This document shows positions 6,295 through 11,654 of a DNA stretch of 11,654 bases, in pieces. Positions within the stretch are counted from its first letter, which is position 1; every line of letters starts with the position of its first letter. Under the pieces are notes generated by a model that was given only the letters and a program-made list of their open reading frames with translations, had not been told where the DNA came from and searched no databases. The position numbers and the translations under genes are program-made. Origin of the DNA: Opitutaceae bacterium (GTDB lineage: Bacteria > Verrucomicrobiota > Verrucomicrobiia > Opitutales > Opitutaceae); assembly GCA_020847775.1 (NCBI GenBank), contig JADLBI010000130.1, forward strand, positions 1 to 11,654, read 5' to 3'.

Positions 6295-7650
6295 TTATTT
6301 GCCGATACAGAACGAGGCGAAAAGCCGGTCTAGCATGCGCTCGTTATCTATCTTACCCGCAATGTCACCGAAAGCCGCCAGCGTTTCGCGCAAATCACTC
6401 GATATTAACTCTATAGGATCACGTAGCTTAAGTTTTTCAAGCGCCGCCTCCAGACCACGACCGGCACGCGTCAACGCTTCAGCATGGCGCGCGTTGATGG
6501 CGATGATTTCGTCGCCAAGTTCCACGTGGAACGCTTGAGCGCGAGCGATCAACGCAGTTTGTAGCCGATCCAGTCCAGCACCGGTGAGCGCCGAAATCGC
6601 GATTCTTTCAAAATCAGGTAAACACGCATCCAGTCCGGGGACGGCAGGCAGGTCGCTCTTGTTTAACACCAATAGGGTCCGGGTAGGATTTATGGAACTA
6701 ATAACCTGGACGGGCAGGGGAGGGAACGGCCTAGTGCCATCCAGCAGCAAGAGCACCAAATCGGCCTCGCTCAAGATCTCCAATGTTTTCGCAATCCCCT
6801 GACGCTCAATTTCTTCCGGGGTTGGATTAAGTCCCGCCGTGTCGATCAGGCGCAGGCAGTAGTCACCGAGCAAAATGCGTTCTTCGAGATAGTCGCGCGT
6901 TGTGCCCGCGCGATCGCTCACCAAGGCCCGCTCGCGGCCCAGCAGGCGGTTGAGCAGCGAGCTCTTGCCGGCATTGGGCTCACCTAAAATAGCCACCTTG
7001 ACCCCTTCGCGGAGAATCGTGCCGTAGTGATTGGTGGATAATAGTTTGGATACTGAAATCTTCAGCGATTCCAGATCCGCCACTACGCGGGATTGATCCT
7101 CGGCCGGCAAATCCTCCTCGGGAAAATCGATATAGGCCTCAATGCGGGCCAAAACCCCGAGCAAGTCTTCAATCAAGCCAGCCATGTGCCGGCCGAGCGC
7201 GCCGCGCAGTTGCTGGTTCGCTGCCGCCAACGCCTTTTCGCCGCGCGCGTGGATTAAATCCATCACTGCTTCGGCTTGGCTTAAGTCCAACTGCCCGTTC
7301 AGAAACGCGCGTTGGGTGAACTCTCCGGGTTCCGCCTGCCGACAGCCCCGCGCGATCAAATCCCCCAAAATGCGCTGCGCGATGTAGGGATTGCCGTGGC
7401 AGCTGATTTCCAGCGTGTCTTCGCCGGTGTATGACGCCGGGCCGCGAAAAAACGTGCAGAGCACATCGTCGAGCAGTCGGCCGTCGCGGTCGCGGTAGTC
7501 CGCGCGTTGGGCGGTGCGGGGCGGGGGAGTCGCGCCGACGATGGCCCGCGTTAGTTTCTCTGTATCAGAACCGCTGATTCGCAGCACGGCGAGAGCCGAA
7601 GTGCCGGTCGGGGTCGCCAAAGCGGCGATGGTATCATGGAGCTGCGCCAT
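6295..7650 (-). CDS. mnmE: MnmE (TrmE), tRNA-modification GTPase
   Basis: This is the potassium-dependent GTPase subunit of the MnmEG tRNA wobble-uridine modification complex. The 451-residue protein has the N-terminal folate-binding domain (starting HDTIAALATPTG; also PASYTGEDTLEISCHG at 71-86 and GEFTQRAFLNGQLDL at 109-123) and a helical domain. The G domain is inserted in this: G1 GEPNAGKS (223-230), G2 TTRD (250-253), G3 DTAG (270-273) and G4 NKSD (330-333). It ends in the diagnostic FCIGK, whose cysteine is conserved and functional in the family. The ATG at 7650 gives the normal N-terminus; a GTG six codons upstream is in frame but less likely. mnmG follows directly. The linker after the G domain contains FHVE (374-377), encoded by the second parS palindrome. 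No Shine-Dalgarno motif is visible. Confidence 0.98.
   Translation of the reverse strand: MAQLHDTIAALATPTGTSALAVLRISGSDTEKLTRAIVGATPPPRTAQRADYRDRDGRLLDDVLCTFFRGPASYTGEDTLEISCHGNPYIAQRILGDLIARGCRQAEPGEFTQRAFLNGQLDLSQAEAVMDLIHARGEKALAAANQQLRGALGRHMAGLIEDLLGVLARIEAYIDFPEEDLPAEDQSRVVADLESLKISVSKLLSTNHYGTILREGVKVAILGEPNAGKSSLLNRLLGRERALVSDRAGTTRDYLEERILLGDYCLRLIDTAGLNPTPEEIERQGIAKTLEILSEADLVLLLLDGTRPFPPLPVQVISSINPTRTLLVLNKSDLPAVPGLDACLPDFERIAISALTGAGLDRLQTALIARAQAFHVELGDEIIAINARHAEALTRAGRGLEAALEKLKLRDPIELISSDLRETLAAFGDIAGKIDNERMLDRLFASFCIGK
6519..6532. promoter_or_regulatory. parS site 2 (ParB-binding palindrome) inside mnmE
   Basis: GTTCCACGTGGAAC is a perfect 14-bp palindrome, identical to the core of the site in mnmG; only the outermost bases differ (A and G instead of T and A). 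It is read within mnmE as A-F-H-V-E-L, in the same frame as the mnmG copy. Exact recurrence of a 14-bp parS core within 1 kb indicates a small parS cluster rather than coincidence. Confidence 0.87.
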
Positions 7651-7719
7651 CGCACGCAGGCAACGCACCCGCGGGACGAACGCAAAATAAAACCAGCCGA
7701 AGAACGGCGCGGTGGCGCG

Positions 7720-8112
7720 TTAGCGGGCCGACACATCGAGGGCGCGCACTCTGGCACCATCAGCCAAGCGGTCGCCGGGATAAACCACCACCTGCTCGCC
7801 TTCACTCAGGCCCTCGAGAATTTCTGTCGCCAAACCGTTGCTGTGGCCGATGCGCACGTCGCGCAGTTCCGCGGTGCGTCCGGTGACCACATAAACTTGC
7901 CAGCCGCCGCCACGCGGGAACAGCGCGCCGGCCGGAACCTGCAAAACTTGCTCGTCTTCCCACACGACGATGCGCGCTTCCACACGGTAGGCATCGCCGA
8001 GGGTGGGGCGCTGCGCGAGCGGGTCCGTCAAATCCACGATGACGTTTACTCTTTGTTCTTCGACGCCGAGGGCGGAAATCTTCGTAAAGGCGGAAGGCTC
8101 CACCATGCGCAC
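7720..8112 (-). pseudogene. C-terminal remnant of a membrane-fusion (HlyD/RND-type) efflux adaptor
   Basis: The frame encodes the last part of a periplasmic adaptor protein: RMVEPSAFTKISALGVEEQR is a hallmark of adaptors paired with MacB-type ABC transporters. It is followed by VNVIVDLTDP, VPAGALFPRGG and a C-terminal membrane-proximal domain (LRDVRIGHSNGLATEILEGLSEG). Only about 130 residues remain of a protein usually near 350-420. The signal or anchor, the coiled-coil hairpin and the lipoyl domain are absent. Upstream the sequence joins directly to the front half of an ABC ATPase gene (8121-8447), with the junction at about 8107-8116. There is no credible start codon of its own beyond a GTG/ATG at the junction, so it is probably not expressed as a working adaptor. 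It ends 69 bp before mnmE; nothing else is recognised in that gap. Confidence 0.85.
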
Positions 8113-8120
8113 GCGCGCGG

Positions 8121-8447
8121 TCAGGCTGGGGATGAGAGATTATAAAATTGAAACACGAAGCCGACGCAGTCGCGCCGGTAGCGCGTGAGCGCATCCTCGT
8201 CGGCCGCACCAAGCTCCCAATCGCGATAGCGCAACGTGCCGCTGGTCGGCGTATCGAGCCCGCCAAGCAGATTGAGCAGCGTGGACTTGCCGCTGCCCGA
8301 CGCGCCCAGCACGACGATAAACCCGCCCGCATAACACTCCAAATCCACGCCCGCGAGCGCGCGCACGATGGCCCCGCCTTCGCCGTAGGTCTTGGTCAAC
8401 CCACGCACTTGAAACACCGGCTGGCGAGTGGAAGCGGCGTTGGGCAT
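8121..8447 (-). pseudogene. N-terminal half of a MacB/LolD-type ABC transporter ATPase, truncated
   Basis: The 108-codon frame starts normally (VFQVRGLTKTYGEGGAIVRAL) and has the Walker A motif GASGSGKST (48-56) and the Q-loop GFVFQFYNL (96-104). It then reads SSPA and stops. The signature motif, Walker B, D-loop and H-loop are all missing; the family is normally about 225-240 residues. Deleting one TC from the CTCTC at 8134-8138 would restore NLIPSLTAR, the expected family sequence. The restored frame then runs straight into the adaptor remnant. The gene therefore appears to have lost its second half by a deletion and then to have suffered a 2-base insertion. It could still make a short inactive protein. 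The ATG is 59 bp downstream of the PEP-CTERM gene stop; that gap shows no clear terminator. Confidence 0.87.
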
Positions 8448-8506
8448 GGGAGAACCGAGCCCAGCACGCGGCGGGTCTCACCGCAACCGACAAACGCCCA
8501 AGAAAC

Positions 8507-9187
8507 TTAACCCGCGAAGCGGCGCCACCAAGCCCGGCAACGGTGGCGTAGAAGCACGAAGCCAAACACCATCAGGCCGCCGAGCATCGCCGTGGTGGCT
8601 GGCTCCGGCACGGCTCCGGCCGTGAGGCCTGCCCCGCCATTCTCCAATGCCCACTGGTTTAGCAGTATGGAAGTGCCTACTGTGTAGTCGAAATTTAACC
8701 AGCCGTAACTATAACCACCTGGTGCCGCAGAGACGTAGCGATATCCGACATAGACGTTATCACCGCTGCCGCTGGATATGCTATCGCCCCCACTAGTGTA
8801 GGCAGGCAGCGAGTTAAAACCACTGCCGGAGGATGTAAAAGTGGAAGACGAATTGATCGCCGTGCCGAAGGAAATCAGGTTGAGGTGGCCGTTTTCCAGA
8901 CTGACGAATTGGACCTTCGACTCATCGTAATTAAAATAAACGCCACAGGCGCGCAGCCCAATGTCCGCGCCTTGAGTTGTAAGCGTTGTCGTCGTGCTGT
9001 CGGGATCGAAGTAAAGAAAAGTGCCGCTATCCGTGGAGTTCGGTGAGCCCGGGGTGTAAGAATCGACGCCCGCTTTGGTCGTGGCGGCAAACGCAACAAA
9101 GGCCAAGGGTGCGGCGGCCAGCAGTTTTGTTTTCAGCGAGCGCACGCGCTCGGTCGAACAAGGCAGGGGAATAATTTCTGTGTCCAT
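8507..9187 (-). CDS. PEP-CTERM sorting-domain exported protein
   Basis: This 226-residue exported protein is of unknown specific function. A signal peptide with a hydrophobic core (LLAAAPLAFVAFAATTKA) ends near residue 39. The long N-region before it suggests the true start could be the GTG at 9145 (residue 15) rather than the ATG at 9187. The mature part is rich in Ser, Thr, Gly and Tyr (for example DSTTTTLTTQ, SSSTFTSSGSG) and contains YGWLNFDYTVG and LLNQWALENGG, a recurring pattern in this protein class. The C-terminus has the tripartite exosortase signal: VPEP at 193-196, a transmembrane stretch at about 199-213 and a basic tail (RHRCRAWWRR). An exosortase is expected elsewhere in the genome. 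The gene is divergent from the glycosyltransferase-like gene. By eye its base composition is more AT-rich than its neighbours. Confidence 0.9.
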   Translation of the reverse strand: MDTEIIPLPCSTERVRSLKTKLLAAAPLAFVAFAATTKAGVDSYTPGSPNSTDSGTFLYFDPDSTTTTLTTQGADIGLRACGVYFNYDESKVQFVSLENGHLNLISFGTAINSSSTFTSSGSGFNSLPAYTSGGDSISSGSGDNVYVGYRYVSAAPGGYSYGWLNFDYTVGTSILLNQWALENGGAGLTAGAVPEPATTAMLGGLMVFGFVLLRHRCRAWWRRFAG

Positions 9188-9258
9188 ATGGGGTGGGGTT
9201 ATTGTGTCGGTCTCATACCCACTGGCCCTGATGGTGGTATATTGCCAGCTAATTTATT

Positions 9259-9296
9259 CATGCAGCGATTCCTCCACCTTTTTTAGGCGCTGCATG
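9259..9296. promoter_or_regulatory. 9-bp stem-loop in the divergent intergenic region
   Basis: CATGCAGCG (9259-9267) pairs perfectly with CGCTGCATG (9288-9296) around a 20-nt loop that itself contains CCT/AGG. It sits in the 149-bp gap between the divergent PEP-CTERM gene and the TPR-glycosyltransferase gene, 40 bp upstream of the latter. It may be a DNA operator for both genes or an RNA hairpin in one leader. No T-run directly follows either arm, so a terminator is unlikely. Confidence 0.45.
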
Positions 9297-9336
9297 GCGT
9301 TTAGACTTGGGCGCGACACCATCCCACGTCTAATCC

Positions 9337-10917
9337 ATGGGCATGAAGCTCGGCCCGCCCGACGATTACGCTCACTGCTTACAGCAGGGCGAAAGTAGCC
9401 TAAAGTCGCTCGACTGGGCGCAGGCACGCGCAGCTTTCACTTATGCGACAAAGCTGCGACCCAAGGAGGCGATACCGTGGATGCGGCTGGCCGTAGTGGC
9501 GCGGGTTATGGGCGACTGGGATCAGGCGTTTAAAATCTACCAACATGTGCGATCGCTCCCGACCGATCCGGCGGCCGGTCTAGTTGGGGCGGCGAGTTTA
9601 TGGTTGTTGCGCGGCCTGCGGGATGAAGCCCAGGCCGCTGCTGAGGCGGCAATGGAGCTGCAACCGCAATCGCTGGCCGCTCTGAATACCTGGTTTTTGG
9701 CTTTGCAATATCAACCCGAGCTTACCGCCGGACAACTGGCGGATGCCGCCCGCTGGGTGCGCGACCGCGGCGGTGAGATTACTCCTGCGCGCGCGGCCCG
9801 GGTGGCCCCGGGGCTGGGCGCACGACCGCTGCGCGTGGGTTATGTATCGCCAGATTTCTGCCAGCACTCGGTCTTATGGTTTTTCAATCCGTTGCTACGG
9901 GCACATCGACGGGGAGAGATTACTTGGTATGGTTATGCCCTCGGAAGTCGTAGGGACGGTTACACAGAAAAAATACGCGCCGGTTTCGATCATTGGCGTG
10001 ATCTGGGCGGGCTGGATGATCCCGCATGCGCGGCCCGCATCGCCGCAGACAAGCTGGATGTGTTGGTGGATTTGGCGGGGCGTTTTGGCGAGGCGCAGCC
10101 GGGCATCTTCGCATGGCGGCCAGCCCCCGTGCAGATTCATTATCTCGGGTTTTGTGGTCCGACTGGCGTTCGTGGTTTAGACTATCGGATTACTGATATT
10201 CTCGCCGATCCTCCGGGCACCGATGAGGCCACCGGCGAAACCATAGTGCGGTTGGCAGACGGCGGCGGGTTTCATGTCTTCGATGCCATCGACGCCACCC
10301 TGCCGGTAGCACCGCCGCCATGGCGGGAGCGCGGACACATCACCTTTGGCTCCTTTAATAACTATCCGAAATTAAACTCGTGCGTGTTTGACGCTTGGGC
10401 AGCATTACTGCGGGCAATCCCTACATCGCGGTTAGTGCTACGTTGCGAGAGTCTGGGCGACGCCTTCACGCGCGAAGCTTGTGCCCATGCCTTTGTGGAA
10501 CGCGGCGTGGCAGTGGCTCGGCTCGACCTGCGCCCACCGGTGCCCAAACGCGAAACACACTTTGCGCAATACGGCGAAATTGACGTGGCGCTGGATCCTT
10601 TTCCTTACAACGGCGTCACGACAACTTGCGATGCGTTATGGCAAGGCGTGCCCGTGGCAACGGTGCGCGGCCAACGGCACAGCGGTCGGATCGGCGAGAG
10701 CCTGCTCACGGCCGCAGGTCTGAGCGATTGGATTTATGCCAGCCCTGAGGAGCTGGTGGCAAAATTTCCCGAACGGTTGGCGCTTCCCGAAACCCTGCCG
10801 GATCGTGCGGCGTTGGCGGCGCGGTTTCGCGAAAATCAATCCCGGCGGGCGCCAGCATTGGCTCGTGAACTGGAAAAAATTTACACGCAGCTGGCCAATG
10901 GGAAAATCGCCCGTTAA
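9337..10917 (+). CDS. TPR-repeat O-GlcNAc-transferase-like glycosyltransferase (GT41 family)
   Basis: This 526-residue protein is probably cytoplasmic; no signal peptide or membrane segment is seen. Residues about 11-115 form tetratricopeptide-like helical repeats (WAQARAAFTYATKLRPKEAI, DEAQAAAEAAMELQPQS). The rest is the GT-B catalytic part of the O-GlcNAc transferase/SPINDLY family: LRVGYVSPDFCQHSV with the conserved histidine (H177), APVQIHYLGFCGPTG (263-277), ITFGSFNNYPKLN with a lysine (K345) matching the nucleotide-sugar-binding lysine of OGT, and IDVALDPFPYNGVTTTCDAL (415-433). The family transfers a sugar from a UDP-sugar or similar donor to Ser/Thr of proteins; acceptor and donor are unknown here. 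The TPR array is short compared with many homologues. An in-frame ATG two codons downstream is an alternative start. It is the only plus-strand gene in the window and converges on the isomerase gene. Confidence 0.93.
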   Translation: MGMKLGPPDDYAHCLQQGESSLKSLDWAQARAAFTYATKLRPKEAIPWMRLAVVARVMGDWDQAFKIYQHVRSLPTDPAAGLVGAASLWLLRGLRDEAQAAAEAAMELQPQSLAALNTWFLALQYQPELTAGQLADAARWVRDRGGEITPARAARVAPGLGARPLRVGYVSPDFCQHSVLWFFNPLLRAHRRGEITWYGYALGSRRDGYTEKIRAGFDHWRDLGGLDDPACAARIAADKLDVLVDLAGRFGEAQPGIFAWRPAPVQIHYLGFCGPTGVRGLDYRITDILADPPGTDEATGETIVRLADGGGFHVFDAIDATLPVAPPPWRERGHITFGSFNNYPKLNSCVFDAWAALLRAIPTSRLVLRCESLGDAFTREACAHAFVERGVAVARLDLRPPVPKRETHFAQYGEIDVALDPFPYNGVTTTCDALWQGVPVATVRGQRHSGRIGESLLTAAGLSDWIYASPEELVAKFPERLALPETLPDRAALAARFRENQSRRAPALARELEKIYTQLANGKIAR

Positions 10918-10962
10918 GCCAGCGCGCGGCCACAAGCAAACGGCCGGAAAATGTTGGGTGAG

Positions 10963-11015
10963 GTCGCTGATCCCGCCTCGTGCGTCTTTGCGCTTTCGAT
11001 GGCAGAGTCAGCGAC
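10963..11015. repeat. Inverted repeat at the end of the isomerase gene (convergent gap)
   Basis: GTCGCTGA (10963-10970) and TCAGCGAC (11008-11015) are perfect 8-bp complements separated by 37 nt; the second arm contains the isomerase stop codon. The pair lies in the 90-bp gap between convergent genes. It may form a 3'-end structure, but with no T-run and a long loop the terminator reading is weak. Confidence 0.3.
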
Positions 11016-11604
11016 TCCGTCCCACATCAAGCTGCCGCGCATGGGTTATTTTCACTGGCGGCGTGAGCGTTTGCCCCTCCGCCGGGGCACGTTGAATGGC
11101 GCGCACGACCTCCATGCCGCGGACAACTTGGCCAAAGGCGGCGAAGCCTTGGCCGTCGGGGTTGCGCTGGCCGCCGAAATCGAGCTCGGGCTGGGCGTTG
11201 ATGCAGATGAAAAAATCAGACGCGGCCGAGTCGGGCTCCAATCGCGCCATCGAGATCGTGCCGTCACGGTGTTTGAGGCCGGTTTCGTTGGTGCGTTCGA
11301 GCGCGATGGGCGGGCCGACGTCGCGCTCTTTGGCGGGAGTGATGCCGCCCTGAATGACCTCGATGCGGATTTTGTTCTGTGGCTGATTGTCCGGCGTGAC
11401 GGTGCGGTGAAAAACGCCATCGTTGTAAAATCCGCGATCCACGTAGCGCAGGAAGTTTGCCACGGTCAGTGGCGCTTGGTCGGGATAAAGCACCAGCTCG
11501 ATCTCGCCCGAGTCGGTCGTCAGCAGCACGCGCGTGGTGTTTTCGGCCCGCGTCTGCACGGCGGCAAACAGGCCTAGGCCGAGCAGCAACAGGCGAAATT
11601 TCAT
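11008..11604 (-). CDS. Periplasmic cyclophilin-type peptidyl-prolyl cis-trans isomerase
   Basis: This enzyme catalyses cis-trans isomerisation of X-Pro bonds and helps fold exported proteins. The 198-residue product has a Sec signal peptide (MKFRLLLLGLGLFAAVQTRA, cleavage near residue 20). The cyclophilin domain follows: VLLTTDSGEIELVLYPDQAP, then GFYNDGVFHR with the catalytic-type arginine (R67), VIQGG (83-87), DFFICINAQPELDF (130-143) and FAAFGQVVRGMEVV (154-167). The segment between FHR and QGG (TVTPDNQPQNKIRIEV) is longer than in compact bacterial cyclophilins. The aromatic residue that binds cyclosporin in eukaryotic forms has no obvious counterpart, as is usual in bacteria. The ATG overlaps the stop of the upstream frame as ATGA, indicating translational coupling. 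Confidence 0.95.
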   Translation of the reverse strand: MKFRLLLLGLGLFAAVQTRAENTTRVLLTTDSGEIELVLYPDQAPLTVANFLRYVDRGFYNDGVFHRTVTPDNQPQNKIRIEVIQGGITPAKERDVGPPIALERTNETGLKHRDGTISMARLEPDSAASDFFICINAQPELDFGGQRNPDGQGFAAFGQVVRGMEVVRAIQRAPAEGQTLTPPVKITHARQLDVGRSR

Positions 11605-11654
11605 GTGAGAAAGGCGAAAGCCACCGCGACCGAGAAGACGAGGGCCGCGGCAGG
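11601..11654 (-). CDS. C-terminal end of an unidentified gene, probably a membrane protein (cut by window edge)
   Basis: An open frame enters from the window edge and stops at TGA, overlapping the isomerase ATG by 4 bp (ATGA). The 17 visible residues (PAAALVFSVAVAFAFLT) are strongly hydrophobic and look like a C-terminal transmembrane helix. The 4-bp overlap is the best evidence that this is a real gene in an operon with the isomerase. It is too short to name. Confidence 0.5.
   Translation of the reverse strand, partial: PAAALVFSVAVAFAFLT

Noticed and set aside
7033..7041. DnaA-box-like TTATCCACC on the minus strand
   Set aside because: One mismatch to TTATCCACA, single copy, inside conserved mnmE coding sequence; no cluster of boxes or AT-rich unwinding element nearby, so no oriC call.
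8112..8112. Treating the adaptor remnant as a complete small gene starting at GTG
   Set aside because: It lacks the signal, lipoyl and coiled-coil parts of the family and begins exactly at the fusion junction, so a remnant is the better call.
9225..9260. Possible sigma-54 promoter for the PEP-CTERM gene (TGGCA on the minus strand)
   Set aside because: The GC element at the required -12 spacing is missing.
10927..10946. CGGCC/GGCCG hairpin after the glycosyltransferase stop
   Set aside because: Only 5 bp with no T-run; GC-rich short matches are expected by chance here, so it is not called a terminator.
1..11654. CRISPR array, tRNA or rRNA gene, insertion sequence
   Set aside because: No regularly spaced repeats, cloverleaf candidates, rRNA-like stretches or transposase-like frames were seen on either strand.

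Overview
The window is a GC-rich stretch of a bacterial chromosome. It carries a PEP-CTERM sorting-signal protein, a TPR/O-GlcNAc-transferase-like enzyme, a Porin_O_P-type phosphate porin and a PstC with an unusually long N-terminus. Almost no start codon has a recognisable Shine-Dalgarno sequence. Together this suggests a Gram-negative member of the PVC group, most likely Verrucomicrobiota of the Opitutales/Opitutaceae type. That taxonomic call is an inference from gene content and protein style; no rRNA or other marker is present.

Layout. (1) Positions 1-4083, minus strand: a phosphate-uptake cluster read as outer-membrane phosphate-selective porin, pstS, pstC, pstA (the last cut by the window edge). 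A hairpin with a T-rich tail between pstS and pstC probably lowers permease expression relative to the binding protein. The 312-bp region upstream (4084-4395) holds the presumed promoter and a striking pair of AT-rich palindromes. (2) Positions 4396-7650, minus strand: mnmE and mnmG, the two subunits of the tRNA wobble-uridine cmnm5U modification enzyme, adjacent and co-oriented. Each gene contains a near-perfect or perfect parS palindrome (ParB-binding centromere site), and both encode Phe-His-Val-Glu in the same frame. This places the region near the chromosome origin, although parAB themselves are not in the window. (3) Positions 7720-8447, minus strand: a broken fusion of the first half of a MacB/LolD-type ABC ATPase to the last third of a membrane-fusion (HlyD/RND-type) adaptor. 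It looks like the scar of a deletion inside an efflux operon, followed by a 2-base frameshift. (4) Positions 8507-10917: a PEP-CTERM exported protein (minus) divergent from a cytoplasmic TPR plus glycosyltransferase-41 protein (plus), with a 9-bp stem-loop between them. (5) Positions 11008-11654, minus strand: a periplasmic cyclophilin-type peptidyl-prolyl isomerase whose start overlaps the stop of an upstream gene running off the window.

How the genes work together: the porin, PstS and PstCA form one phosphate route from the outer membrane to the cytoplasm (PstB and PhoU would be expected beyond position 1). MnmE and MnmG act as one complex on tRNA. The parS sites add a chromosome-segregation role to the DNA of those two housekeeping genes. 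The PEP-CTERM protein and the glycosyltransferase share a divergent promoter region, but a functional link between them is only a hypothesis.
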